Shown here one piece after another: positions 1 to 10,263 of a stretch of DNA of 64,000 bases (position 1 is the first letter of the stretch; each line of letters opens with the position of its first letter). The position numbers and the translations under genes were made by a program. The notes below the pieces were generated by a model. That model saw nothing but the letters and a program-made list of their open reading frames with translations, did no database searches and was not told where the DNA came from. The stretch is from contig CAWIKX010000010.1 in assembly GCA_963836695.1 (NCBI GenBank), positions 1-64,000 of the forward strand. Reading direction: 5' to 3'. This DNA comes from Roseiarcus sp963836695. Lineage in GTDB: Bacteria > Pseudomonadota > Alphaproteobacteria > Rhizobiales > Beijerinckiaceae.

Positions 1-49
1 TCGACCCCAACCTTGGCAAGGTTGTGCTCTACCCCTGAGCTACACCCGC
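1..49 (-). tRNA. tRNA-Gly (GCC), cut by the window edge
   Basis: Read on the minus strand, the acceptor stem begins GCGGGTGTAGCTCAG, followed by a D-loop (GGGGTAGAGC) and an anticodon arm CCTTGCCAAGG carrying anticodon GCC (plus-strand bases 15-17). The sequence runs off the window in the variable/T-arm region, so the T-arm, acceptor 3' strand and CCA are not visible. Its 5' end faces the RND efflux operon about 145 bp away, so the two are divergent. Confidence 0.93.
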
Positions 50-193
50 ATCCGTGACGGCGCTGCCGCCGGCCGCGCTTATGACGCAATGGTAACGAGA
101 ATGCAACACCCTCCGGCCTAGACCCCGGCGCAAACGATACCCAAATCGGAACGGCCTGCGCACGCGAGGTTGATTTGAACCAACAATTCGTTC

Positions 194-1780
194 GTGCCAA
201 GCGTGGCGCACAATGCGAGCGTTGCGATGAACGAGGCCTTTAGACCTGACGAAGTCACGCAGCGCTCGGCGCCGGCGCCAGTGGAGCCGACGACCGTGGA
301 GACCGCGCCGCGGCGACGACGAAACTGGATCATGTGGATTGCGATCGTTGCGGCGCTGGCCGCCGCGGGGGCGTTTGCGTGGAAAAAGTATGAGAACGCC
401 TCCCCATCCGCCAACCGCGATGAGGCCTCTGGCGGACGGCCCGCGCAGCCTCCTCAAACCGTTCGCGTGGCGCCCGTCATAACCGCTGAGATGCCTCTCA
501 CCATTGACGCTTTGGGAACGGTGACGCCTTTCGAAACCGTCACCATCCGCACCCAGATCGCCGGAATGTTGCAGACCGTTGGCTTTACCGAAGGCCAAAC
601 AGTCAAGCAGGGCGACTTCATCGCCCAGATCGATCCGCGTCCCTATGAGGCGGCGCTGGCCCAGGCGCAGGGGCAATTGTCCAAGGATCAGGCGCTCTTG
701 GGCCAGGCGCAGGGCGACCTCGCTCGCTATCAGCAACTCGCCAAACAAGATTCGATCGCCCAGCAGCAAGTGACCGACCAAATCTCGCTGGTCGCCCAAG
801 ACAAAGCAGCGATCGCGGCCGACCAGGCGATGGTCAAGACGGCCGAGCTCAACGTCGCCTACGCCCATATCGTCTCGCCGATCACCGGCAGAGCTGGGCT
901 CAGACTCGTCGATCCAGGAAATTATCTGCAACCTTCCGACGCCAACGGCATTGTCGTCATCACCCAGATCGATCCGATCAGCGTCGTGTTCACTACGCCT
1001 GAGGACAATTTGCCGCGTATTTCCGCTCGGCTCGATACCGGCGCCAAGCTTCCGGTCACCGTGCTTGACCGGGACAATGTCCATGCACTGGCGACTGGGA
1101 CGCTGACCACTTTCGACAGCCAGATCGACGTCACTACCGGCACCATCAGGATGCGGTCGACATTCGACAATCCCAAGGGCGTCCTGTTCCCGAACCAATT
1201 CGTCAACGTCAGCCTTCTCGTCGATACGATGACCGGAGTGACGCTTGCGCCCAACCCGGCGATTCAGCTCGGGGCGTCGGGTAATTTTGTCTATCTCCTC
1301 AACGACAATGCGACGGTCTCCAAACGCGACGTGGTCACCGGAGCGACCGACGGCAAGCATACCGTGATCACCACGGGGCTGAGCGCGGGCGACAAGGTGG
1401 TGATCGACGGGGTCGACCGGCTGCGCGACGGCGCCAAGGTCAAAGTGGTGGACCAGGCCGCCGCCGAGAGCGGGCAGGCCGGAGCCGGAGCGGCTCCAGG
1501 AGCCGGCGGCGATGGGTCAGCCAAGGGCGCCGGGCAGCATCACCACCGCCGCCACGACCAGTCGGGGACGGCGCAGGATTCCGCCCCGCCCGCTCAGGCC
1601 AATCCTGCGCCCGGGACCGACGCCGCCGCTCAGGGGCCGGCGCAAGGCGAGGCTTCGTCGACCGTGCCGGCCCCGGCCAGCCCGACCAACCAGGGCGCCC
1701 CGCCATCCGGTTCGTCTCATGGCGCGGCGACGCCACAGCCAACGGCGGGCGGCGCGCGGGCCCAGGGTCCGGCGCGATGA
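194..1780 (+). CDS. RND efflux periplasmic adaptor (MdtA-like)
   Basis: Membrane-fusion/adaptor subunit of a tripartite RND pump, linking the inner-membrane transporters encoded just downstream to an outer-membrane channel not seen here. An Arg-rich cytoplasmic N-terminus is followed by one membrane anchor (about residues 45-62), then the lipoyl/barrel-sandwich and alpha-hairpin region (about 115-230) and beta-barrel/membrane-proximal domains to about 420. The last 100 residues are an unusual Pro/Ala/Gly-rich tail with a His/Arg patch (GQHHHRRH), absent from typical MdtA proteins of about 400 aa. The start is uncertain: GTG at 194 or ATG at 227, neither with a clear ribosome site. The stop lies 25 bp before the first transporter gene, so one operon. 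Confidence 0.9.
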   Translation: MPSVAHNASVAMNEAFRPDEVTQRSAPAPVEPTTVETAPRRRRNWIMWIAIVAALAAAGAFAWKKYENASPSANRDEASGGRPAQPPQTVRVAPVITAEMPLTIDALGTVTPFETVTIRTQIAGMLQTVGFTEGQTVKQGDFIAQIDPRPYEAALAQAQGQLSKDQALLGQAQGDLARYQQLAKQDSIAQQQVTDQISLVAQDKAAIAADQAMVKTAELNVAYAHIVSPITGRAGLRLVDPGNYLQPSDANGIVVITQIDPISVVFTTPEDNLPRISARLDTGAKLPVTVLDRDNVHALATGTLTTFDSQIDVTTGTIRMRSTFDNPKGVLFPNQFVNVSLLVDTMTGVTLAPNPAIQLGASGNFVYLLNDNATVSKRDVVTGATDGKHTVITTGLSAGDKVVIDGVDRLRDGAKVKVVDQAAAESGQAGAGAAPGAGGDGSAKGAGQHHHRRHDQSGTAQDSAPPAQANPAPGTDAAAQGPAQGEASSTVPAPASPTNQGAPPSGSSHGAATPQPTAGGARAQGPAR

Positions 1781-1805
1781 CGCGTCGGCTCCTCAGGGCG
1801 GAGCG

Positions 1806-4800
1806 GTGAACCCGTCCCGCATCTTCATCGATCGGCCAGTCGCGACCAGTCTTCTGATGATCGCGATTCTGCTCGTCGGCGCGATGGCCTTTCGTTTCCT
1901 GCCGCTCTCGGCCCTGCCTGAGGTCGACTATCCGACGATCCAGGTCCAGACCTTCTATCCGGGCGCAAGCCCGGAGGTGATGACTTCGGCGGTGACAGCG
2001 CCGCTTGAGCGGCAATTCGGCCAGATGGCGAGTTTTAGCCAGATGTTGTCGCAAAGTTCCGCCGGCGCCTCGATCATCACCCTGCGGTTCGGCCTCGATA
2101 TCGGCCTCGACATTGCCGAGCAGGAGGTCCAGCAAGCGATCAACGCCGCCGGCAATCTTCTACCCGCCGATCTGCCCGCGCCGCCCATCTACGCCAAGGT
2201 CAACCCGGCCGACGCGCCGATCCTGACGCTTGGCGTCGCTTCGGACTCGATGAAGCTCACCGAGGTCGAAGACATCATCGAGACGCGGCTCGTGCCGAAA
2301 CTGTCACAGCTCCCCGGCGTTGGACTGGTCTCGATTTCCGGCGGACAGCGGCCTGCCGTGCGCATCCACGTCAACCCGCTCGCCCTTTCCTCTTTGGGCG
2401 TCAATCTCGACGATCTGCGCACAACGATCGCCAATCTCAACGTCAACACCCCCAAGGGAAATTTCGACGGACCGGCGCAATCCTCGGCGATCAACGCCAA
2501 TGATCAGATCCGCGACCCGAACGATTACGCGAAGTCGGTCATCGCCTACCGCAACGGCGCCCCGGTCAGGCTGTCCGATGTCGCCAATGTTGAACTTGGC
2601 CCTGAGAACGGCCGCCTGAAAGCGTGGATGAACACGACGCCGGCGCTGATCGTCAACATCCAGCGTCAGCCGGGCGCCAACGTCATCAAGGTCGTCGACA
2701 GCGTCAAGGCACTCTTGCCGACGCTGCGCGACTCGTTGCCGGCTGCGATCACGGTGACGCCCTTGACCGATCGCACTACCACCATCCGCGCTTCCGTCGA
2801 AGATGTCGAATTCGAGCTCACGCTGGCGGTCGGCCTGGTCGTGATGGTCATCTTCCTTTTTCTGCGCAACATACCCGCAACCATCATCCCGAGCCTGTCG
2901 GTTCCGCTATCGCTGATCGGGGCGCTCGCAATCATGTATCAGGCCGGGTTTAGCCTCGACAATCTGTCGCTGATGGCGCTGACCGTCGCGACCGGTTTCG
3001 TCGTCGATGACGCGATCGTGGTGATCGAAAACATCGCGCGCTTTCTCGAGCGAGGCGACAGTCCTTACGACGCGGCGATGAAGGGTTCGGCGCAGATCGG
3101 CTTCACCATCATCTCTCTCACTGTGTCCTTGATCGCGGTCCTGATCCCGCTTCTGTTCATGGGCGACGTCGTCGGGCGGTTGTTCCATGAATTTGCGATC
3201 ACGCTCGCCGCGGCCATCATCCTTTCGGCCGTTGTCTCGCTCACCCTGGTTCCGATGCTATGCGCCAAGCTTCTGCGCCCGCACGGTCGTGGCGGCGCAG
3301 CGAGCGGCGGGCGGTTTTTCCAGGCTCTCACCCGGTTCTATGGCGCGACGCTGCGGGTCGCGCTCGATCATCAAGGCTTTATGCTTCTGGTCGCGCTCGG
3401 AACGTTCCTGTTGACCGGCTATCTCTACATGACGATCCCCAAGGGCTTCTTCCCGATCCAGGACACTGGCGTCATCCAGGGCGTGACCCAGGCGGCGGAA
3501 GCGATTTCATTCGACCAGATGGCGGACCATCAACAGGCGCTGGCGAAAGTGATTCTGACCGATCCGGACGTCGAAAGTCTGTCGTCGTTCATCGGCGTCG
3601 ACGGCTCGAACGTCACGCTGAACTCGGGCCGCTTCCTCATCAACCTGAAACCCCACGCGAAGCGCAAGGCGACGGCAAGTGAGATCATTCGCCGGATCCA
3701 ACGGGAAACGGCGAACGTTCCCGGCATATCGTTATTCATGCAGCCGGTGCAGGACCTGTCCATCGACACTGCTGTCAGCGCGACCCAATATCAGTTCACC
3801 CTCGAGAACCAGGATCTCAAGACGCTCGAGACCTGGACGCCCAAGCTGCTGCAGCGCTTGAACCGGATTCCGTCGATCGTCGACGTGGCGAGCGACCTGC
3901 AGCCGGACGGCCGCTCGGTGATCGTCGATCTCGACCGCGCCAACGCCGCGCGGTTCGGCATCACCCCCGCCATCATCGACAATGCGCTCTACGACGCCTA
4001 TGGCCAGCGGATCATCTCGACCATCTTCACCCAAAGCAACCAATACCGCGTCATTATCGACATCGATCCCACGATGGCGCGCTCGCTGAAATCGCTCGAT
4101 TCGATCTACCTGCCGTCGGCAGCCACGACCACCGGCCAGACGCCGCTCGGATCGGTAGCCAACTACACCGTCAAGACCTCGCCGTTGCAGATCTCGCACT
4201 TAAAACAGTTTCCTGTGACCACAATCTCGTTCAACCTCGCGCCGGGGGCGTCGCTCGGCGAGGCGGTCGATGCGATCAGCCAGGCGCTCAAAGAGATTGA
4301 TCTGCCCCCGAGTTTCGCGGTCAGCTTCCAAGGCGCGGCGCAGGCGTTCCAGTCGGCTCTGTCGAACGAGGTGTTCCTGCTCGCAGCGGCGATCGCCGCC
4401 ATGTATATCGTGCTCGGGGTGCTCTACGAGAGCTTCATCCACCCGATCACCATCCTGACAACGCTTCCGTCCGCCGGCATCGGCGCGCTTTTGACGCTTC
4501 AAGCGGCGGGCGCGGGGCTCGACATCATCGGCGTGATCGGCATCGTGCTGCTCATCGGCATCGTGAAGAAGAACGCGATCATGATGATCGACTTTGCGCT
4601 CGACGCGCAGCGCGAGCAGGGTCTGCCCGCGCGCGAAGCGATCTATCAGGCCTGTCTCTTGCGCCTGCGGCCGATCCTGATGACGACGGTCGCGGCGATC
4701 TTCGGCGCGCTGCCTCTGATGCTGGGAACTGGCGTAGGCTCCGAACTTCGTCGCCCGCTGGGGCTGGCGATCGTCGGCGGTCTCGCCTTCAGCCAGGTGC

Positions 4801-4904
4801 TGACCCTCTATACGACGCCGGTCATCTATCTGTTCTTCGAGCGCCTCGGGGAGCGTCTCGGCATGGGCTCCACTCACGCCGCTTTGGCGACCGACGCGTC
4901 GTGA
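1806..4904 (+). CDS. RND multidrug efflux transporter (MdtB-like)
   Basis: Inner-membrane proton/drug antiporter of the HAE1 RND family, 1032 aa, the usual size. It has the N-terminal signature NPSRIFIDRPVATSLLM, two large periplasmic loops, and in TM4 the motif GFVVDDAIVVIEN with the proton-relay aspartates. The frame is open back to 1512, but that part overlaps the adaptor's low-complexity tail. I chose GTG at 1806 because it gives the canonical RND N-terminus and follows a GGCGGAG ribosome site. The gene overlaps the second transporter gene by 4 bp (GTGA). MdtB and MdtC form a mixed trimer in known systems; that assignment here is by similarity and gene order. Confidence 0.94.
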   Translation: MNPSRIFIDRPVATSLLMIAILLVGAMAFRFLPLSALPEVDYPTIQVQTFYPGASPEVMTSAVTAPLERQFGQMASFSQMLSQSSAGASIITLRFGLDIGLDIAEQEVQQAINAAGNLLPADLPAPPIYAKVNPADAPILTLGVASDSMKLTEVEDIIETRLVPKLSQLPGVGLVSISGGQRPAVRIHVNPLALSSLGVNLDDLRTTIANLNVNTPKGNFDGPAQSSAINANDQIRDPNDYAKSVIAYRNGAPVRLSDVANVELGPENGRLKAWMNTTPALIVNIQRQPGANVIKVVDSVKALLPTLRDSLPAAITVTPLTDRTTTIRASVEDVEFELTLAVGLVVMVIFLFLRNIPATIIPSLSVPLSLIGALAIMYQAGFSLDNLSLMALTVATGFVVDDAIVVIENIARFLERGDSPYDAAMKGSAQIGFTIISLTVSLIAVLIPLLFMGDVVGRLFHEFAITLAAAIILSAVVSLTLVPMLCAKLLRPHGRGGAASGGRFFQALTRFYGATLRVALDHQGFMLLVALGTFLLTGYLYMTIPKGFFPIQDTGVIQGVTQAAEAISFDQMADHQQALAKVILTDPDVESLSSFIGVDGSNVTLNSGRFLINLKPHAKRKATASEIIRRIQRETANVPGISLFMQPVQDLSIDTAVSATQYQFTLENQDLKTLETWTPKLLQRLNRIPSIVDVASDLQPDGRSVIVDLDRANAARFGITPAIIDNALYDAYGQRIISTIFTQSNQYRVIIDIDPTMARSLKSLDSIYLPSAATTTGQTPLGSVANYTVKTSPLQISHLKQFPVTTISFNLAPGASLGEAVDAISQALKEIDLPPSFAVSFQGAAQAFQSALSNEVFLLAAAIAAMYIVLGVLYESFIHPITILTTLPSAGIGALLTLQAAGAGLDIIGVIGIVLLIGIVKKNAIMMIDFALDAQREQGLPAREAIYQACLLRLRPILMTTVAAIFGALPLMLGTGVGSELRRPLGLAIVGGLAFSQVLTLYTTPVIYLFFERLGERLGMGSTHAALATDAS

Positions 4905-7900
4905 ACAATCGTTTTTCAGAGCTTTTCATTCGACGCCCTGTCGCGACTGTCCTGCTGACGATCGGGATCGTATTCGGGGGACTGCTCGGCTATTCGCAAT
5001 TGCCGGTGTCGCCTTTGCCGCAGGTCGATTTTCCGGTCATCTCGGTCCAAGCAAATATGCCGGGCGCAAGCCCCGACACCATGGCGACCTCGGTCGCTGC
5101 GCCGCTCGAGCGGCACTTAGGCTCGATCGCCGACGTCAACGAGATGACCTCGCAGAGCTACCTAGGCTATACCCGCATCACGCTCCAATTCGGGCTCGAT
5201 CGCAATATCGACGGCGCTGCTCGCGATGTGCAGGCAGCAATTGTCGCAGCCCGGGTCGATCTGCCCACCAGCCTTCGCCAGAACCCGACCTATCACAAGG
5301 TCAATCCCGCCGACGCGCCGATCATGGTCATCGCCATGTCGTCGACGACCCATACGGCGGGGCAGCTCTATGACCTGGCCTCCAACGTGCTCCAGCAGAG
5401 GCTTTCGCAGCTTCCGGGCATTGGCGAGGTCGACATCTCGGGCGCGGCGCTGCCCGCGGTGCGGGTCGAGATCAATCCCGGCGCGGTCTTTCACTACGGC
5501 ATCGGGCTTGAGGACATTCGCGCCGCGCTTGCTTCCGCCAACGCGAACAGTCCGAAGGGAGCGATCGAGGACGACGATTACCACTATCAGATCTACGCCA
5601 ACGATCAGGCCTCCCATGCGGCTCAATATCGCGATCTGGTGATCGCCTATCGGAACGGCGCGGCGGTCAGGCTCGCTGACGTCGCGGACGTCGTCGACTC
5701 GGTCGAAGACCTGCGCAACGCCGGTCTCGTCAACGGCAAGCCCGGCGTCGCGGTGGTCCTGTCGCGCCAACCGGGCGCCAACATCATCCAGGCGGTCGAT
5801 GGCGTGCGCGCCGAGCTGCCGCGCCTGATCGCTTCGCTCCCGGGCGACATCGATCTTACGGTCGCCGTCGATCGATCGAAGACCATCCGCCAATCGCTGC
5901 AGGACACCGAGAAGACGCTGGTGATCGCAGTCCTTCTGGTCATTTTGGTGGTGTTCGCATTCCTGCGCAGCGTGCGTGCGGCGGCGATCCCGAGCGTCGC
6001 GGTGCCGACCTCGATCATCGGGTCGTTCGGCGTCATGTATCTGCTCGGGTTCAGCCTCAACAACTTGTCGCTTATGGCGCTGACGATTTCGACCGGCTTC
6101 GTGGTCGATGACGCTATCGTTGTGCTCGAGAACATCTCGCGCTATCTCGAACAGGGAGTGCCGCGCGTCGAGGCGGCGATCCGCGGCGCAGGCGAAGTCG
6201 GCTTTACCGTCGTCTCGATCACGCTCTCGCTCATCGCCGTCTTCGCGCCGCTCCTTTTCTTCGGCGGCATCGTCGGGCGTCTGTTCACCGAATTTGCGCT
6301 GACGCTGACAGTCGCGGTGCTCATCTCCATGGTCGTCTCGCTGACCACGACGCCGATGATGTGCGCCTTCATCCTGCCGCGAGAATCGCAGACGGAGCAC
6401 GGCCGCCTTTATCAAGCCACCGAGCGGATCTTCGATGCAATGCTCGCCTTCTATCGGTCGACGCTACGCATCGCCCTTCGCCATCCGGGAGCCGTGGCGT
6501 TGTCGCTCTTGGCCACGGTCGGACTCAACTACTACATGTTCCGCTACCATATAACCTACGGCCTCTTTCCGGTGCAGGACACGGGCCTGATCATTGGCGG
6601 GATCCAGGGCGATCAGAGCATCTCCTTCCAGGCGATGAAGACCAAGTTCACCCAATTGCAGACCATCGTGCAGGATGATCCCGCGGTGGACAGCGTCGTC
6701 GGCTTCACCGGAGGTCGAGCGACCAACGCCGGCTTCATCTATGTCTCGCTCAAGCCCTACGACAAACGCAAACTCACCGCTGACGAAGTGGTGGCTCGGC
6801 TGCGCCCCCAGCTCGCTGAGGTTGCGGGCGCGCGGCTCTTCATGTTCGCGGTCTCCGATCTGAGAACGGGCGGGCGTCAGAGCAACGCCACCTATCAATA
6901 CACTCTGCTTTCCGACGATCCCCAGGAGCTCTACGCCTGGGCACCCAAGCTGACCCAAGCGCTGATGGGGAACGATGTCGTCAAGGACGTCAATTCCGAC
7001 CAGCAGCTTGGCGGCCTGCAGACCAATCTCACGATCGATCGCGACACGGCGATGCGGCTCGGTCTCACCTTGAGCGCGATCGACAACACCCTCTACGACG
7101 CATTTGGCCAGCGGCAGGTCTCGACCATCTACAACCCGTTCAACCAATATCACGTCGTCATGGAGATCGCCCCGCGCTACTGGCAGGACCCGCGTACGCT
7201 CGACCAGATTTACGTTTCAACCTCCGGCGCCAATCCGACCGGCGTTCAACAGACTGGATTGGCGGCGGGCAATTACAAGTCGACGACCGGGCCAGCCAGC
7301 ACCGCAGCGACGATCGCGGCGGATTCAGCGCGCAACCTTGCGACGAACTCCTTGGCCGTCAGCGGCCATGGGGCGGCCTCGACGGGCGCCGCGGTCACAA
7401 CCTCGCTCGAAACGATGGTCCCGCTGTCGGCTTTCGCCAAATTCGCACCAGGCCACACGCCGCTCAGCGTCAATCATCAGGGCCAGTTCGCCGCCTCGAC
7501 GATTTCGTTCAATCTCGCGCCAGGCCGCTCGCTCAGCGAAGCGAAGACGGAAATCGATAAAGCGATTGAGCGCATCGGCATGCCTTCGACCGTCCGCGGC
7601 TCTTTCGCGGGCACCGCCGCGACCTACCAGCAATCGCAATCGAGCATGCCGCTTCTCTTCGGGGCCGCGCTCCTGACGATCTACATCGTGCTGGGCATCC
7701 TCTACGAGAGCCTGATCCACCCGCTCACCATCCTCTCGACGCTGTTCTCCGCCAGCGTCGGGGCGGCTCTGTCATTGTGGGCGTTCGACACCCAGTTCAC
7801 GGTCATCGCGGCGATCGGCGTCTTGTTGCTGATCGGCATCGTCAAGAAGAACGCGATTCTGATGGTCGACTTCGCGCTTCAAGCGGAGCGCGAGGGGCGC

Positions 7901-8194
7901 GATACGCGAGCGGCGATCGAAGAGGCCTGCCTCTTACGCTTTCGCCCGATCATGATGACGACTTTCGCCGCGCTGTTCGGCGCTCTGCCGCTTGCGTTCG
8001 GAACCGGCGAAGGCTCGGAACTGCGCCACCCGCTGGGCATCACTATCGTCGGCGGGCTCATCGTCAGTCAGGTGCTGACGCTGTACACGACACCGGTCGT
8101 CTTCATTTACCTGGACAGTTTCGGTAAATGGCTCAGGAGCCTCTGGCGCCGCTACTACCTCCGCCACGGCGTCGCGCCGATGGCCGCACGGTAG
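4901..8194 (+). CDS. RND multidrug efflux transporter (MdtC-like) with extra loop
   Basis: Second RND transporter subunit, expected to pair with the preceding MdtB-like protein. It has the RND N-terminus (FIRRPVATVLLTIG), TM4 relay motif GFVVDDAIVVLEN and C-terminal GIVKKNAILMVDFAL. GTG start at 4901 overlaps the upstream stop, indicating translational coupling. At 1097 aa it is some 60 aa longer than usual: about residues 778-835, between QIYVSTSG and the conserved MVPLSAFAKF, hold an Ala/Ser/Thr/Gly-rich low-complexity insert in the second periplasmic loop. It ends 7 bp before the convergent regulator gene. Confidence 0.94.
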   Translation: MNNRFSELFIRRPVATVLLTIGIVFGGLLGYSQLPVSPLPQVDFPVISVQANMPGASPDTMATSVAAPLERHLGSIADVNEMTSQSYLGYTRITLQFGLDRNIDGAARDVQAAIVAARVDLPTSLRQNPTYHKVNPADAPIMVIAMSSTTHTAGQLYDLASNVLQQRLSQLPGIGEVDISGAALPAVRVEINPGAVFHYGIGLEDIRAALASANANSPKGAIEDDDYHYQIYANDQASHAAQYRDLVIAYRNGAAVRLADVADVVDSVEDLRNAGLVNGKPGVAVVLSRQPGANIIQAVDGVRAELPRLIASLPGDIDLTVAVDRSKTIRQSLQDTEKTLVIAVLLVILVVFAFLRSVRAAAIPSVAVPTSIIGSFGVMYLLGFSLNNLSLMALTISTGFVVDDAIVVLENISRYLEQGVPRVEAAIRGAGEVGFTVVSITLSLIAVFAPLLFFGGIVGRLFTEFALTLTVAVLISMVVSLTTTPMMCAFILPRESQTEHGRLYQATERIFDAMLAFYRSTLRIALRHPGAVALSLLATVGLNYYMFRYHITYGLFPVQDTGLIIGGIQGDQSISFQAMKTKFTQLQTIVQDDPAVDSVVGFTGGRATNAGFIYVSLKPYDKRKLTADEVVARLRPQLAEVAGARLFMFAVSDLRTGGRQSNATYQYTLLSDDPQELYAWAPKLTQALMGNDVVKDVNSDQQLGGLQTNLTIDRDTAMRLGLTLSAIDNTLYDAFGQRQVSTIYNPFNQYHVVMEIAPRYWQDPRTLDQIYVSTSGANPTGVQQTGLAAGNYKSTTGPASTAATIAADSARNLATNSLAVSGHGAASTGAAVTTSLETMVPLSAFAKFAPGHTPLSVNHQGQFAASTISFNLAPGRSLSEAKTEIDKAIERIGMPSTVRGSFAGTAATYQQSQSSMPLLFGAALLTIYIVLGILYESLIHPLTILSTLFSASVGAALSLWAFDTQFTVIAAIGVLLLIGIVKKNAILMVDFALQAEREGRDTRAAIEEACLLRFRPIMMTTFAALFGALPLAFGTGEGSELRHPLGITIVGGLIVSQVLTLYTTPVVFIYLDSFGKWLRSLWRRYYLRHGVAPMAAR

Positions 8195-8201
8195 CGCATC
8201 G

Positions 8202-10134
8202 TCAGTCCTTTTTCGCCTCGCCCTCCGGCAGGCCAGCCTTGCGCAGGCCCTCGACGATCCGCTGATATTGCGCGTTGAAGGTCGGATCGTCGCTCCAGTG
8301 GATCCCGGCCCAAGTCTGCACCGTGAAGCCGGGATAGACTTTCTGCAACTCAGCGGCGGCCTCTTTCGCTTCCTTGTCGTGGCCGGCCCATGCGTTCGCG
8401 GCGGCGAGGTCGACGAACGGGAAGAAGCTCTGATTGCCGCTCGCGATCGACTTGCCGCGCCATTCGATCGCCTGCTCCCACTGGGCGAGATGTGTGTGGG
8501 CGTGGCACATGAACCACTGCCACCAGGACATGTCGGGATCACGCGGGCTCAGCCGAAGCGCGGTTTCAATCCCCGTGAAGCTGTCCTCGGCGTGGCCGAG
8601 AAACACGTTCCAGAAGCTGGGCTCCGCACGGGCGAGCGCATAGTTTGGGTCGTCCGCAAGCGCGACCTCGCCCTGCGATATTGCCGCTGTCCACTGCTGT
8701 TTGTTGAAGGAGACCTCCGCCTTCGCTATATGGGCCCGCGCATCGTTCGGCTGAAGGGCCAAAGCGGAGTCGATGAGTTTCTCCGCGCGCGCGAGGTCGC
8801 CCGCAGGGTCCTCGCTCCAGTGCATGGTCACGCGATCATCCACAGCCACCGCCAAATCGGCCATCGCGCGCTCGTTTTGCGGGTCGAGAGCCATCGCGCG
8901 CTCGTCGAGGTCTATGACCTCGCTATTGACCGACTTGCTGCTGTCGGCGTTTGAGTTGAATCTCGCGCTAGCGCGCATCGCGAGATCGGCCGCATCGGGA
9001 TTGTTGGGCCGCTCGCGCGCTGCACGCAAGGCTTCAGCCTTGATCAGTTCCACGTTGAGCGAGCGCGCGAGGCGGGCGACGACGTCGACTTGCAACTCGC
9101 CGAGCTTGCCGCGCTCGCCGTCGAACCGGTCGGCCCACACTTGCCCGCCGGTCTCGGTCGAGATGAGCTGGGCGTTGATCTCGACCTTTTCGCCGACGCG
9201 GCGAACGGTGCCTTCAAGTAGATAGCGCACGCTGAGCTCGCGGCCGACCTCCTTCGCGTCGACCGGCCTGCCCTTATATGTGAACGCTGTCCCGCGGGAG
9301 ATGACGAAGCTGTCTCGCAGATGCGAGAGGTCGGTCGTCAGGTCGTCGGTGATCCCGTCGGCGAAATAGTCCTGCTCCTTGTCGCCGGAGAGGTTCTCGA
9401 ACGGCAGCACGACGATGGAAAGCCGCGGCGCGTTGGCGAGCTTGTCCTCCGCCACCGTTCCCACGAAGCGCGTGGCGAGGCCCGACCGCCACCCATAGGC
9501 GCAGACCGCGAACAGCGCGGCGACGAGAACGGCGGCGGCCGCCGGGTTGAGCCATGATCTCTTCGGCGGGCTGGCGGCCGAAGACGGTGGAGCGTGCCGT
9601 TTGGCTGGGGGGATCGGCCGGCCGCGCCACCTCCGGGGCCGTTTGGGCGGGTTCGGCAGCAACCTGGGGAAAAGATTCCGCCGCGCCGGCGGGAAGCGCG
9701 CCGCGCAGCGCCGGCGCCAGTCCGTCGAACCGATAACCCTCGCCGGGCGAGGTGGCGATGAGCCGCGGCGTCTTGGGGTCGGGCTCGATCTTGCGCCGCA
9801 GGCGACCGACCAGCGCGTCGACACTGCGGTCGAACAATTCAAGCGGCCGGTTGGCGATGGCCTCGAGGATCGCGTCGCGGCTCAGGACGCGGCCCGGCCG
9901 GCTGACGAACAGGCGCAGAAGCCGAAACTCGCCGCGGGTGAGCGGGATGGCTTCACCCGATTCCCGAACAAGCGTGCAGGCGCTGAGATCGAAGACGAGC
10001 CCTGCAAACCGGACCGGCGACGTTGCGTTGCCCGAAGGGAGCGCCTCGGCGTCCGACCGTTCTTGCGGAACGACTTGCATCAGCGCGCGCCCGAGGCGAG
10101 GGGAGTGCAGGGTTACACCCTGAAGGTCAGGCAT
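8202..10134 (-). CDS. winged-helix (OmpR/CadC-type) TPR regulator, frameshifted
   Basis: The N-terminal part (from ATG 10134) is a Trans_reg_C winged helix with TRGEFRLLRLFVSRPGRVLS and GEGYRFDGLAP, ending near residue 140. A proline/alanine linker follows, then a membrane segment (NPAAAAVLVAALFAVCAYGW), a domain with LPFENLSGD and DYFADGITDDL typical of CadC/adenylate-cyclase-like TPR proteins, and C-terminal TPR-like repeats. The two halves are in different frames. Dropping one base, most simply from the six-G run at 9607-9612, gives a continuous 643-aa protein. It would be a membrane-anchored transcriptional regulator. It converges on the RND operon and is divergent from the small secreted-protein gene; any role in regulating the pump is speculative. 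Confidence 0.75.
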
Positions 10135-10263
10135 TACAAGGATGTCGCTGAAAAATTACACGGCTGTCGCTTAGGCGGCATTCGCTTGTTACGGCGTTCA
10201 TGCACGCTCTCCCGCTCGCCACACGTCTGGCGGGACTCGGATCGACCAATGAGGAGAACGCGC

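Noticed and set aside
29..1360. Long minus-strand open frame opposite the RND adaptor
   Set aside because: Arg/Gly/Asp-rich translation with no family features; it is the antisense shadow of a clear adaptor gene, a common effect in GC-rich DNA.
1512..1805. N-terminal extension of the MdtB-like frame
   Set aside because: It overlaps the adaptor's tail in another frame and is low complexity; the canonical RND N-terminus begins at GTG 1806.
5162..6415. 417-aa minus-strand open frame inside the MdtC-like gene
   Set aside because: Composition is Arg/Asp/His-rich shadow sequence without motifs; the plus strand encodes the transporter.
9547..10263. Upstream extension of the small secreted-protein frame
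   Set aside because: It runs antisense to the regulator; a good ribosome site and a signal peptide begin at 10264.
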